From DATNPH01 sp036703315 (GTDB taxonomy: Bacteria; Cyanobacteriota; Cyanobacteriia; Cyanobacteriales; Coleofasciculaceae): a stretch of DNA of 27,843 nt. Below the pieces are notes generated by a model. It ran no database searches, had not been told where the DNA came from, and saw nothing but the letters and a program-made list of their open reading frames with translations. A program made the position numbers and the translations under genes. This document shows positions 1 through 6,774 of the stretch, piece by piece; the first letter of the stretch is position 1, and every line of letters starts with the position of its first letter. The stretch spans positions 1 through 27,843 of the forward strand of contig DATNPH010000119.1 of the NCBI GenBank assembly GCA_036703315.1, written 5' to 3'.

Positions 1-504
1 TCTAGTAATCCTCAAGCTTCTCCCAAGCCGGAAGCTTCTAGTAATCCTCAAGCTTCTCCCAAGCCGGAAGCTTCTAGTAATCCTCAAGCCTCTCCCAAGC
101 CGGAAGCTTCTAGTAATCCTCAAACTTCTCCTAAGCCGGAAGCTTCTAGTAATCCTCAAACTTCTCCTAAGCCAGAAGCTTCTAGTGAGCGGCTTCGTCC
201 TACCAAGCCGGAAGCTTCTAGCACTCCCCAAACTTCTCCTAAGCCGGAAGCTTCCAGCAAACCCCAAAGTTCTCCTAAGCCGGAAGCTTCCGGTGAACGC
301 CTTGGTCCTCCTAAGCCGGAAGCGTCCGGTGAGCGCCAAAGTCCTCCCAAGCCGGAAACTTCCAGTGAACGCCCTAACCCTCCAAAATCCGAAGCTGCCA
401 GTGAGCGCCAAAGTCCTCCTAAGCCCGAAACTTCCAGTGAAAGCCTTAGCCCTCCCAAGCCGGAAACTTCTGGTGAGCGTCTTAGTCCTCCTAGACCCGT
501 AGAC
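1..504 (+). repeat. 36-bp in-frame tandem repeat, 14 units
   Basis: Fourteen units begin at 1, 37, 73 and so on to 469, all exactly 36 bp. Units 1 and 2 are identical, unit 3 differs by one base, and divergence grows toward the 3' end. The array has no spacers, so it is a coding minisatellite rather than a CRISPR array. Confidence 0.9.
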
Positions 505-519
505 CAACCTGAGAGGTGA
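1..519 (+). CDS. C-terminal part of a Ser/Pro/Lys/Glu-rich repeat protein (5' partial)
   Basis: The plus-strand frame is open from base 1 and ends at TGA 517-519, giving 172 residues; the start lies outside the window. Positions 1-504 are fourteen consecutive units of exactly 36 bp (12 residues), each close to S-S-x-x-x-x-S-P-K-P-E-A. The first two units are identical, and later units drift towards SGERLSPPKPET. The last unit runs into a short tail, VDQPER. The composition (Ser, Pro, Lys, Glu) predicts an extended, disordered, charged stalk or linker, as in surface or cell-wall-spanning proteins. No domain or membrane segment is visible in this part, so function cannot be assigned. ORFs on the other strand and in other frames are by-products of the repeat. 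The frame choice rests on the perfect period and the protein-like composition. Confidence 0.7.
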   Translation, partial: SSNPQASPKPEASSNPQASPKPEASSNPQASPKPEASSNPQTSPKPEASSNPQTSPKPEASSERLRPTKPEASSTPQTSPKPEASSKPQSSPKPEASGERLGPPKPEASGERQSPPKPETSSERPNPPKSEAASERQSPPKPETSSESLSPPKPETSGERLSPPRPVDQPER

Positions 520-556
520 GATTTCAAGGCTACCACTTCAAAGAGCAATCCTTGCT

Positions 557-578
557 CCCTCCCCGTTGACGGGGAGGG
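557..578. terminator. GC-rich perfect hairpin, possible terminator
   Basis: A perfect 10-bp inverted repeat (CCCTCCCCGT / ACGGGGAGGG) with a 2-base centre lies 37 bases after the stop of the repeat protein. It is followed by further G-rich sequence and has no T-run on the plus strand. It resembles the C-rich/G-rich palindromes scattered between cyanobacterial genes, so it may be a dispersed repeat as well as a transcript end. Confidence 0.4.
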
Positions 579-611
579 TTGGGGAGGAGTTATTCATCGT
601 TGTGCAAGGAT

Positions 612-675
612 CTAAGCAATTCAAAATGCTTTAACTCAATATTGGCGAGACTTTAGCAACTGTCACAATACAATT
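612..675 (+). repeat. Dispersed intergenic repeat, copy 1
   Basis: The segment starting CTAAGCAATTCAAAAT and containing AATGCT, TAAC, GGCGAGA and TTAGCAACT is closely matched at 16930-17004. The two copies differ by substitutions and a small insertion. Both lie between genes, just beyond the 3' end of a minus-strand gene. Confidence 0.55.
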
Positions 676-700
676 TGTAGGCACGACAGCTTATTATCCA

Positions 701-1093
701 TCACGGCACAACCGCGATACATTCAATTTCTACCAAAACATCCTTTGGCAAACGGGAAACCTGGACACAGGCACGAGCTGGAGCTGATGCTTCATCAAAA
801 TATCGTGCATAGACCCCGTTCATCGCTACAAAATCATTCATATCTGCCAAAAATACTGTGGTTTTCACGATGTCCTGAGCTTTAGCACCAGCTGCGGCTA
901 ATACAGCTTCCAGATTTGCCATCACCTGCTCTGTCTGCTTGACGACATCATTTGCTCCGATAATTTCGCCACTACTGGGGTCAAGCGGAATCTGACCAGC
1001 AACAAAAACCATTTGACCACTAGCAGCGATCGCTTGATTGTATGGTCCTACAGGTGCTGGTGCCTTGTCCGTGCGGATAACTTTTCGCGTCAT
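701..1093 (-). CDS. ridA: RidA/YjgF-family reactive intermediate deaminase
   Basis: This 130-residue protein matches the full length of the Rid family, small trimeric enzymes that hydrolyse reactive enamine/imine intermediates (for example 2-aminoacrylate from PLP enzymes) to ketoacids and ammonia in the cytoplasm. The visible signature includes APVGPYNQA near residue 14, VFVAGQIPLD near 29, the acidic helix around QTEQVMANLEAVL, and the C-terminal block ARACVQVSRLPKDVLVEIE, which holds the conserved substrate-binding Arg and the catalytic-region Glu. Start ATG is at 1091-1093 with only a weak purine stretch upstream. It is convergent with the repeat gene and divergent from uvrB. The family assignment is firm; the exact physiological substrate is not visible. 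Confidence 0.93.
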   Translation of the reverse strand: MTRKVIRTDKAPAPVGPYNQAIAASGQMVFVAGQIPLDPSSGEIIGANDVVKQTEQVMANLEAVLAAAGAKAQDIVKTTVFLADMNDFVAMNGVYARYFDEASAPARACVQVSRLPKDVLVEIECIAVVP

Positions 1094-1248
1094 AGTCTTT
1101 TAATTCGAGAAAATCAATATAGCCACTATTTAGATTAGCGGACGCATCCCCCACTTCCCTGATCGGGGCATCTTTTCCAGCAAGGCAGTACAAACGTTCT
1201 CCTTCCTTGTTTTAATAGAGGCAGAGGCAGCTGTTCAGATTCACTCCT

Positions 1249-3246
1249 ATGTCGCAATATCATCTCCAAGCCCCCTTTCAACCGACGGGTGACCAACCTC
1301 AAGCGATCGCGCAACTTGTCACTAGTCTACAAGCTGGTCATCGCTACCAAACCTTATTAGGAGCTACGGGAACTGGAAAAACCTTCACAGTCGCCGCCAC
1401 GATTGAGAAAATTGGCAAACCGGCATTAGTTCTTGCCCACAACAAAACTCTAGCGGCTCAGTTGTGTAATGAGTTGCGGGAGTTCTTTCCCCATAACGCT
1501 GTTGAGTATTTCGTTTCTTACTACGACTACTATCAGCCTGAAGCTTATATCCCTGTCACGGATACTTATATCGAGAAAAGTGCCGCGATCAATGATGAAA
1601 TTGATATGCTCAGGCACTCGGCGACGCGATCGCTGTTTGAGCGCCGTGATGTGATTGTTGTTGCGTCGATTAGCTGCATCTACGGCTTGGGCATTCCCTC
1701 AGAATACCTGAAGGCCTCCATTCCCTTACGCGTAGGGAAGGAAGTTGACCAACGCCAGTTACTCAGAGATTTAGCCTCCGTTCAGTATTCGCGCAATGAT
1801 TTAGATATGGGACGGGGCAGGTTCCGCGTTAAAGGCGATGTTCTAGAAATTGGTCCTGCCTACGAAGACCGGATTATCCGGGTAGAATTCTTTGGGGATG
1901 AAATTGATGCCATTCGCTACGTTGACCCCGTGAGTGGCGCGATTATTCAGAGTTTGGATGCCTTGAATGTCTACCCAGCACGTCACTTTGTCACCCCTGA
2001 TGACAAGCTAGAGGACGCATGTGAAGCTATAGAGGATGAACTGCATCAGCGTCTGGAGCAATTGAAGCAAGAGGGCAAGTTACTAGAAGCGCAGCGACTG
2101 GAACAGCGTACCCGCTATGACTTGGAACTCCTACGGGAAGTCGGTTACTGCAACGGTGTAGAAAACTATTCTCGGCACTTGGCAGGACGCTATGCTGGGG
2201 AACCGCCAGAGTGTTTGATTGATTACTTCCCTAAAGATTGGCTGTTGGTGGTGGATGAATCTCATGTGACGGTGCCGCAAATCCGAGGAATGTATAACGG
2301 TGACCAATCCCGGAAGCGAGTGCTGATTGAGCATGGTTTTCGCCTACCCAGTGCCGCAGATAACCGTCCTCTCAAGGCAGAGGAATTCTGGGCGAAGGTG
2401 AACCAGTGTATTTTTGTTTCTGCAACACCTGGAGCTTGGGAGATTGGAGAGTCAGAAGAGCGAGTGATTGAACAGGTGATTCGTCCGACGGGTGTGGTTG
2501 ACCCAGAAATCTATGTACGCCCGACAGAAGGTCAAATTGATGACTTGTTGGGTGAGATTAAGGATCGGGTTAAGCGGAATGAGCGATCGCTTGTGACAAC
2601 TCTCACCAAGCGCATGGCGGAAGACTTGACAGAATACTTGCAAGAACGAGGAATCCAGGTGCGCTATTTGCACTCGGAGATTAACTCGATTGAGCGGATT
2701 GAAATCTTGCAAGATTTACGCGAGGGCAAGTTTGATGTGTTGATTGGGGTCAACTTGCTGCGGGAAGGCTTGGATTTGCCAGAGGTTTCTCTGGTGGCGA
2801 TTTTGGATGCGGATAAGGAAGGGTTTTTACGAGCAGAGCGATCGCTAATTCAAACGATTGGTCGGGCAGCGCGTCATGTCCGGGGGCAAGCGATTATGTA
2901 TGCTGATAATCTCACCGACAGCATGATTAAAGCAATTGATGAGACTGAACGCCGTCGTGGAATTCAGCTAGCATACAACCGGATGCATGGAATTACACCT
3001 CAGCCGATTGTGAAGAAATCTAGCAATTCAATTCTGTCGTTTCTGGAAGTATCGCGGCGATTGAATGCTCAACAACTGGAAGAGGTTTATGAACAAGCGG
3101 ATGATTTGCCACTCGAGCAGATTCCGGAGTTAATTAGCCAGTTGGAAGGGCAGATGAAGGAAGCAGCGAAGAAGTTGGAGTTTGAGGAGGCAGTCAAGTA
3201 TCGCGATCGCATTAAGCACCTGCGAGACAAACTTCTGGGTCATTAA
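1249..3246 (+). CDS. uvrB: UvrABC system protein B (excision repair helicase subunit)
   Basis: UvrB is the damage-verifying ATPase of nucleotide excision repair; it is loaded by UvrA and recruits UvrC for incision. The 665-residue length is normal. Walker A GATGTGKT sits at residues 38-45, the damage-binding beta-hairpin region YYDYYQPEAYIP near 93-104, and the Walker B motif VDESH at 335-339. Helicase motifs VTTLTKRMAEDL, GVNLLREGLDLPEV and QTIGRAARH follow. The C-terminal UVR motif (about 623-658, EFEEAVKYRDRI) is the UvrC-interacting segment. ATG 1249 begins the canonical N-terminus with F-x-P-x-GDQPQAI. Several HIP1 octamers lie inside the gene. No partner uvr gene is adjacent, which is usual for cyanobacteria. 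Confidence 0.98.
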   Translation: MSQYHLQAPFQPTGDQPQAIAQLVTSLQAGHRYQTLLGATGTGKTFTVAATIEKIGKPALVLAHNKTLAAQLCNELREFFPHNAVEYFVSYYDYYQPEAYIPVTDTYIEKSAAINDEIDMLRHSATRSLFERRDVIVVASISCIYGLGIPSEYLKASIPLRVGKEVDQRQLLRDLASVQYSRNDLDMGRGRFRVKGDVLEIGPAYEDRIIRVEFFGDEIDAIRYVDPVSGAIIQSLDALNVYPARHFVTPDDKLEDACEAIEDELHQRLEQLKQEGKLLEAQRLEQRTRYDLELLREVGYCNGVENYSRHLAGRYAGEPPECLIDYFPKDWLLVVDESHVTVPQIRGMYNGDQSRKRVLIEHGFRLPSAADNRPLKAEEFWAKVNQCIFVSATPGAWEIGESEERVIEQVIRPTGVVDPEIYVRPTEGQIDDLLGEIKDRVKRNERSLVTTLTKRMAEDLTEYLQERGIQVRYLHSEINSIERIEILQDLREGKFDVLIGVNLLREGLDLPEVSLVAILDADKEGFLRAERSLIQTIGRAARHVRGQAIMYADNLTDSMIKAIDETERRRGIQLAYNRMHGITPQPIVKKSSNSILSFLEVSRRLNAQQLEEVYEQADDLPLEQIPELISQLEGQMKEAAKKLEFEEAVKYRDRIKHLRDKLLGH

Positions 3247-3294
3247 GCCGCTTTTATAATTAACGTCACATGCTCAGGCATTACGGTATAGCCG

Positions 3295-3864
3295 ATGAAC
3301 ACTATCACCTTGACCATCCCTCGTTTGAGCGCAGAGGGTTTTGTTGAACTGTGCAAAGCTAATCAAGACTTGCAGCTAGAACTTACCGCGACAGGAGAAG
3401 TGATCATTATGCCCCCTACTTTTTCCTGGACAGGTAAGCAAAATTCTGGTCTAAACGCTCAGTTGTGGAACTGGAATGAGCAAACCAATTTAGGCATTGT
3501 CTTCGACTCTTCCACCGGATTTACTCTTCCTAATGGTGCTGTGCGATCGCCTGATGCGAGTTGGGTAAGTAATGAGCGCTGGGAGGCTTTGACTGAGAGT
3601 CAGCAAAAGGAGGAGTTTTCTCCTTTATCTCCTGACTTTGTAGTGGAGTTGCGCTCTAGTAGTGACTCACTCAAGAAGCTAACAGAAAAAATGCAGGAGT
3701 ATATCGACAACTCAGTTCGTTTAGGCTGGCTAATTGATTCCACGACGCAGCAAGTGAGAATTTATCGTCCAGGGCAGGATGTAGAGGTTTTGGAGTCTCC
3801 AGAAAGGCTATCTGGAGAGGATGTACTACCAGGGTTTGTGTTGAATTTGAATAAGGTTTGGTGA
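3295..3864 (+). CDS. Uma2-family (DUF820) putative restriction-like endonuclease
   Basis: The 189-residue protein has the standard length and order of Uma2/DUF820 proteins, a PD-(D/E)XK-fold family greatly expanded in cyanobacteria. Visible family elements are the N-terminal LELTATGEVIIMPPT block, the P-D-A-S-W motif near residue 87 (candidate metal-binding Asp), PDFVVELRSSSD near 113 (candidate Glu), K-x-x-E-Y-I around 131-136, and the G-W-L-I-D strand near 143. The gene starts 48 bp after uvrB and may be read through from it, but nothing links their functions. The biological role of the family is not settled. A second, divergent Uma2 gene lies at 26370. Confidence 0.9.
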   Translation: MNTITLTIPRLSAEGFVELCKANQDLQLELTATGEVIIMPPTFSWTGKQNSGLNAQLWNWNEQTNLGIVFDSSTGFTLPNGAVRSPDASWVSNERWEALTESQQKEEFSPLSPDFVVELRSSSDSLKKLTEKMQEYIDNSVRLGWLIDSTTQQVRIYRPGQDVEVLESPERLSGEDVLPGFVLNLNKVW

Positions 3865-3940
3865 GGGGTAAAGCGAAGAGAGCGCCGCTTGGCTAACGCT
3901 TTCAAGTAAATTAAGCGATGACCTGCTTACAATATGAATC

Positions 3941-4069
3941 GTGGAAGTACAACCGAGGGAGATTCGGCGTTACATTACACCAGATGATCGCTTCCAAGTA
4001 GAGTCATTGATGATGGTGTGGCGAGCGCGATCGCATTGTGCAAACCTATCCATAGGGTTGATCGCCTAG
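3941..4069 (+). pseudogene. Fragment of a RelE/HigB-type addiction-module toxin gene
   Basis: A GTG-initiated frame encodes VEVQPREIRRYITPDDRF, which closely resembles the opening of the cyanobacterial 'addiction module killer protein' group of the RelE/ParE superfamily (typically MEVQPREIRRY-x-T-x-DGK-x-P). After about 18 residues the similarity ends; the frame continues with unrelated residues to TAG at 4069. A full toxin is about 100 residues and no antitoxin gene follows. I read this as a toxin gene destroyed by deletion or frameshift. The family assignment is from memory of that N-terminal motif and is moderately sure. Confidence 0.42.
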
Positions 4070-4150
4070 AGCCTATCAGTAAATTCACCAATGTCAGCCC
4101 CAAGCTTAGATTTTTAGGATTGAGGTTGTACCAATGTTGTGTCAAAACAT

Positions 4151-4975
4151 ATGACCACCATTTTAGAATTTCTTATTGCCGCCAACGGTGATGCTCAACT
4201 ATGTGCATCTGACGGTCAATTTCTGGGGAAGCTCTCCAGTCAGCACGACGACAACTCTATCATCAATCCAAACAGTCCTTACGGAAATCCTCATTCTGCT
4301 ACTTGTATCCAAAATTCAGCCAGCCCATATGGTGGGGCTTGTGGTCAATACAGTCCTTACAACCTTACTTGCCTTAACCCTCCAATCATCTTGCATCAGA
4401 GTCAGCCCATAGCAGCAGTTACCAGGAATTCTTACGCTCAAACTAACGGTTTATCGATTGTTGACCCTGATTTTTTGTTAGGCTTGCTGTTTGGGATGTA
4501 CGCAAAATTTTCTAACGCTATACCTAATCCAGATATCAGTCCTGTGCTTACCGTAGAGTCACCAGTGATTCAGCAGCCCGTTCCTCAGACATCTGCTCCT
4601 GTCAATCCTCAACTTTCTACTTCAACATTTAACCTGGTAAATATCCCTAACCCTTCAGGTCAGTGGGTTTATGTCACCACAGATGTAGTCAATGGTGATG
4701 AAATAGCTATTGACACAAATTCTGCCACTAAAGAGGGAAGTATCATCCGCCTTTGGCAACGAAGACTTCATGCCATCCCTAATCAACAAGGCACGAAAAT
4801 AGATCTGATGTATCTGTCAATAGATTGCAGTACAGGCATTTATCGGGTTGAAAAAGATATCTATCTAAATAGTTTGGGCATAGTCACGGGTGGAAGTAGT
4901 GAACCCAGTCCCTTACAGAATACAATCCCAGGTAGTGTAGGGGGAGCTGTATTCCAGTTTGTTTGCCAGTTCTAA
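4151..4975 (+). CDS. Two-part protein: S-x-N-P-YG motif region plus surface-adhesin-E-like C-terminus
   Basis: The N-terminal part (about residues 1-110) carries DGQFLGKLSS followed by spaced SPYG and N-P-x-S elements. This matches a motif module seen in many bacterial proteins (D-x-x-FLG ... SI-x-N-x-x-G-x-YG ... SPYS-x-x-N ... PPI). After a Pro/Gln/Val-rich linker (about 125-160), the C-terminal 110 residues resemble the Adhesin_E (surface-adhesin protein E) domain: G-x-W-V-Y-V, the I-D-T-N-S strand, I-I-R-L-W, a D-C pair, Y-R, and a closing P-G-S-V-G-G ... F-V-C. There is no obvious signal peptide. Start: ATG 4151 (MTTILEF) is chosen; a GTG at 4139 in the same frame adds four residues. Function is unknown, and an envelope or surface role is inferred. 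Confidence 0.72.
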   Translation: MTTILEFLIAANGDAQLCASDGQFLGKLSSQHDDNSIINPNSPYGNPHSATCIQNSASPYGGACGQYSPYNLTCLNPPIILHQSQPIAAVTRNSYAQTNGLSIVDPDFLLGLLFGMYAKFSNAIPNPDISPVLTVESPVIQQPVPQTSAPVNPQLSTSTFNLVNIPNPSGQWVYVTTDVVNGDEIAIDTNSATKEGSIIRLWQRRLHAIPNQQGTKIDLMYLSIDCSTGIYRVEKDIYLNSLGIVTGGSSEPSPLQNTIPGSVGGAVFQFVCQF

Positions 4976-5154
4976 TTATCGCTTTGAGTGTGTTGCTGGT
5001 GGCTAAAGGCTATCGCTCTTCCTCTTCATACGATGTCCGGCAAATCACCCAGAATATAAATTCTGCTGTATCAGTAATTTGAGCCGGGTCTTATTACGGT
5101 CAACCTCCCGGACTTGATATCACTTATAGCGTGCGATCGCGTGTGCGTGTGTAG
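4975..5154 (+). pseudogene. Decayed downstream coding remnant with an internal stop
   Basis: The frame directly after the preceding stop reads protein-like sequence (LLVAKGYRSSSSYDV, RQITQNINSAVSVI), is broken by TGA at 5080-5082, and continues with YYGQPPGLDITYSV to TAG 5152-5154. The second part resembles an A-x-YG ... DIT-x-x-V segment found at the C-terminus of some cyanobacterial proteins. It has no good start codon. It could be chance, but the hydrophilic, repeat-free composition on both sides of the stop favours a broken gene. Confidence 0.3.
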
Positions 5155-5232
5155 GTGTTGCGATTGCCTTGCCTAAAAAACGCGATCGCACAGCACAGCG
5201 CTCAATACTTTGCAAGAACCTATCTACTATTT

Positions 5233-5751
5233 CTACCCAGGCAATACAAAGCTAGCATCGGGAGAAAAAGCAGGACGAAGAAATTCTTCTTTCTCTTTTC
5301 GTCTGATGTAACCTTTATCTACTGCCATTTCCATAACTTCATCTAGAAAACGCCTTAACACTCCTAAGACTTGAGTCTTATCCAATTCAAAGTTATTCTG
5401 TTCGCTAGAGCATCCAAACGTTCTTAAAGTGCAGCTAATGTCACCTGCTATGGGCACCAAGTCAATAATTATCCAACTTTCAGGAAAGCCTATCGAAATC
5501 TTTTGACCTTCTGAGAGTTTTGAAACTTGTTCTGGCAGTTCCTCTAAAATCATACAAATATCAGGGTCTAGAATCACCTGTCTCTTCTCGTCACCAATTT
5601 CTATTGATACTTGATGGTTGCACTCAAAGCAGAAACGTCGGAGTTGCATTTCAAAATCTGAAAGTTCTCCCAGTGGATCTTCTGGAGGTTCAGAGTAATT
5701 TTCTAAACAAGGTTCTTCTATTCGAATATCAAAATTTTGAATAGTTTTCAA
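5233..5751 (-). CDS. Acidic protein of unknown family, candidate immunity protein
   Basis: 172 residues, soluble and acidic, with no signal peptide or membrane segment. An N-terminal segment rich in Glu, Pro and Asp is followed by a mixed alpha/beta region containing RRFCFECNHQ, SWIIIDLVPIAGDI and a final helix with VLRRFLDEVMEMA. I do not recognise a named family. The start is TTG at 5749-5751, supported by the Shine-Dalgarno sequence GAGGAG at 5760-5765, eight bases upstream. The gene lies 82 bp downstream of the toxin-like gene on the same strand, and its size and acidity suit an immunity protein. That role is inferred only from position and composition. Confidence 0.6.
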   Translation of the reverse strand: MKTIQNFDIRIEEPCLENYSEPPEDPLGELSDFEMQLRRFCFECNHQVSIEIGDEKRQVILDPDICMILEELPEQVSKLSEGQKISIGFPESWIIIDLVPIAGDISCTLRTFGCSSEQNNFELDKTQVLGVLRRFLDEVMEMAVDKGYIRRKEKEEFLRPAFSPDASFVLPG

Positions 5752-5762
5752 TTTTATGACTC

Positions 5763-5781
5763 CTCTTTAATTATTAAAGAG
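5763..5781 (-). promoter_or_regulatory. Hairpin overlapping the ribosome binding site of the 5751 gene
   Basis: A perfect 8-bp inverted repeat (CTCTTTAA, loop TTA, TTAAAGAG) lies between the two minus-strand genes. In the minus-strand transcript its second arm runs directly into the GAGGAG Shine-Dalgarno sequence, sharing three bases with it. Folding could therefore partly mask translation initiation of the downstream gene. The stem is A/U-rich and weak. Confidence 0.4.
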
Positions 5782-5833
5782 TAAAGCTATTTACTACAGG
5801 ATAACCAGAATTCAACGTTCCATCAGAATTCCT

Positions 5834-6193
5834 TTAAACAAAGGCACGAGTTACATATTCAGTTATTGTTCCATCTGGGTGATAAACTCGACCGATAGGA
5901 CGGTGAAACTCAATTATGTATCGCCCTGGATGTTTTGGTGTAACTTGCTCAGCGTAAACCCAGTCTTGAGCATTTAGCCACTGTCCTTGATTATTTTTAG
6001 TCTTTGCTACTCTTGCCCTAAATTGATCGGGTTTAAGTTTGGAACCATGATGACGCTCAATATGATCGTAAGCTTTCGCTGATTTGGGATTATTCCACTG
6101 TGGTTCTACTCCCCTACCTTTCCATTCATAACCACTGCCAACTTCTAGGGTCGGATCGCTTATATCCTGTTCTACAATCTCTACATCTTCCAC
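5834..6193 (-). CDS. Toxin-domain-like protein without a delivery module
   Basis: 119 residues starting at GTG 6191-6193; an in-frame stop at 6209-6211 rules out a longer protein. The N-terminus has GYEWKGRG, similar to the linker seen before C-terminal toxin domains of polymorphic toxins. It is followed by WNNPKSAKAYDHIERHHGS, with a His-rich helix that could supply catalytic residues, then WVYAEQ, HPGRYIIEF and a closing R-x-Y-x-P-D-G-T-I-T-E-Y-V-T-R. Many polymorphic toxins end this way, with helix His and strand Arg/Thr in a ribonuclease-like (BECR-type) fold, but I cannot name the family. The absence of any secretion or RHS/filament module makes this an orphan cassette. The gene is divergent from the MEKHLA gene, only 34 bp away. 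Confidence 0.6.
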   Translation of the reverse strand: MEDVEIVEQDISDPTLEVGSGYEWKGRGVEPQWNNPKSAKAYDHIERHHGSKLKPDQFRARVAKTKNNQGQWLNAQDWVYAEQVTPKHPGRYIIEFHRPIGRVYHPDGTITEYVTRAFV

Positions 6194-6227
6194 ACTTTCT
6201 TGAAAGGATTATCAGTTTTGCTTCCCT

Positions 6228-6704
6228 ATGAGCAGTAATCTCCAATTTCCTTGGCAGCAGGAGGCAGTAGTTCACCATAGCCAACGCCTACTACATAGCT
6301 TTCAGCATTGGACAGGACGTTCTCTGCTCAATGCTAGTGGCTCCCCAGCAGAAATAGCACAGCAGTTATTTGAAGCTCCCTTTGTTTTAGTTTCCCACGG
6401 CACAGAGTCAGACCCAATTTTCAACTACGGGAATCGGAGTGCGTTAGAACTCTGGGAGCTTTCTTGGGAGGAATTTACTCAGATGCCTTCCCGTAAAACA
6501 GTTGCGGCGGTGGAGCAGCAGGAACGCGATCGCCTCTTAGCGGAAGCGGCAACCAAAGGCTTTGTGACTAATTATATTGGTGTACGCACTTCTAGTACTG
6601 GTAAGCGCTTTTACATTGAAGACACTATTCTCTGGAACGTTCTAGATGAGGAGAATCAGCGGTGTGGTCAAGCCGCAGTTTTCTCGAAGTACAAATTTAT
6701 TTGA
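6228..6704 (+). CDS. MEKHLA-domain (PAS-like) protein
   Basis: 158 residues spanning a single MEKHLA domain, a PAS-related fold named from plant HD-ZIP III proteins and common as a stand-alone protein in cyanobacteria. Visible family blocks are LFEAPFVLVSHGTESDPIFNYG near residues 47-69, NRSALELWELSWEEF with MPSRKTV, and the C-terminal GVRTSSTGKRFYIEDTILWN with GQAAVFSKY. Stand-alone members are presumed ligand or redox sensors, but no effector domain is fused here. ATG 6228 gives the complete domain. The 34-bp gap to the divergent toxin-like gene must hold both starts, so the promoters probably overlap. Confidence 0.88.
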   Translation: MSSNLQFPWQQEAVVHHSQRLLHSFQHWTGRSLLNASGSPAEIAQQLFEAPFVLVSHGTESDPIFNYGNRSALELWELSWEEFTQMPSRKTVAAVEQQERDRLLAEAATKGFVTNYIGVRTSSTGKRFYIEDTILWNVLDEENQRCGQAAVFSKYKFI

Positions 6705-6712
6705 AAAGTTAA

Positions 6713-6746
6713 AAGGTTGCAGGTTCGCTTTCAAACCTGCAACCTT
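6713..6746. terminator. Shared hairpin between convergent genes
   Basis: A perfect 13-bp inverted repeat (AAGGTTGCAGGTT, 8-base loop, AACCTGCAACCTT) sits between the MEKHLA gene (plus) and pntB (minus), whose stop is near 6775. On the minus strand the stem is followed by TTAACTTTT, which fits an intrinsic terminator for the pnt operon; the plus strand lacks a clear T-run. Confidence 0.7.
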
Positions 6747-6774
6747 CTAATCTATCTCTAACTTTCAACCCTTT

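Noticed and set aside
1..504. CRISPR array, because of the 36-bp period
   Set aside because: There are no unique spacers; units are contiguous and form an open reading frame, so this is a coding tandem repeat.
156..548. Minus-strand and alternative-frame ORFs over the repeat region
   Set aside because: They arise because the 36-bp period is a multiple of three, keeping other frames open too. Gly/Leu/Ser- or Lys/Leu-rich compositions with no continuation beyond the array argue against coding.
2131..2712. Minus-strand ORFs inside uvrB
   Set aside because: They lie entirely inside a well-supported gene and have no recognisable domain.
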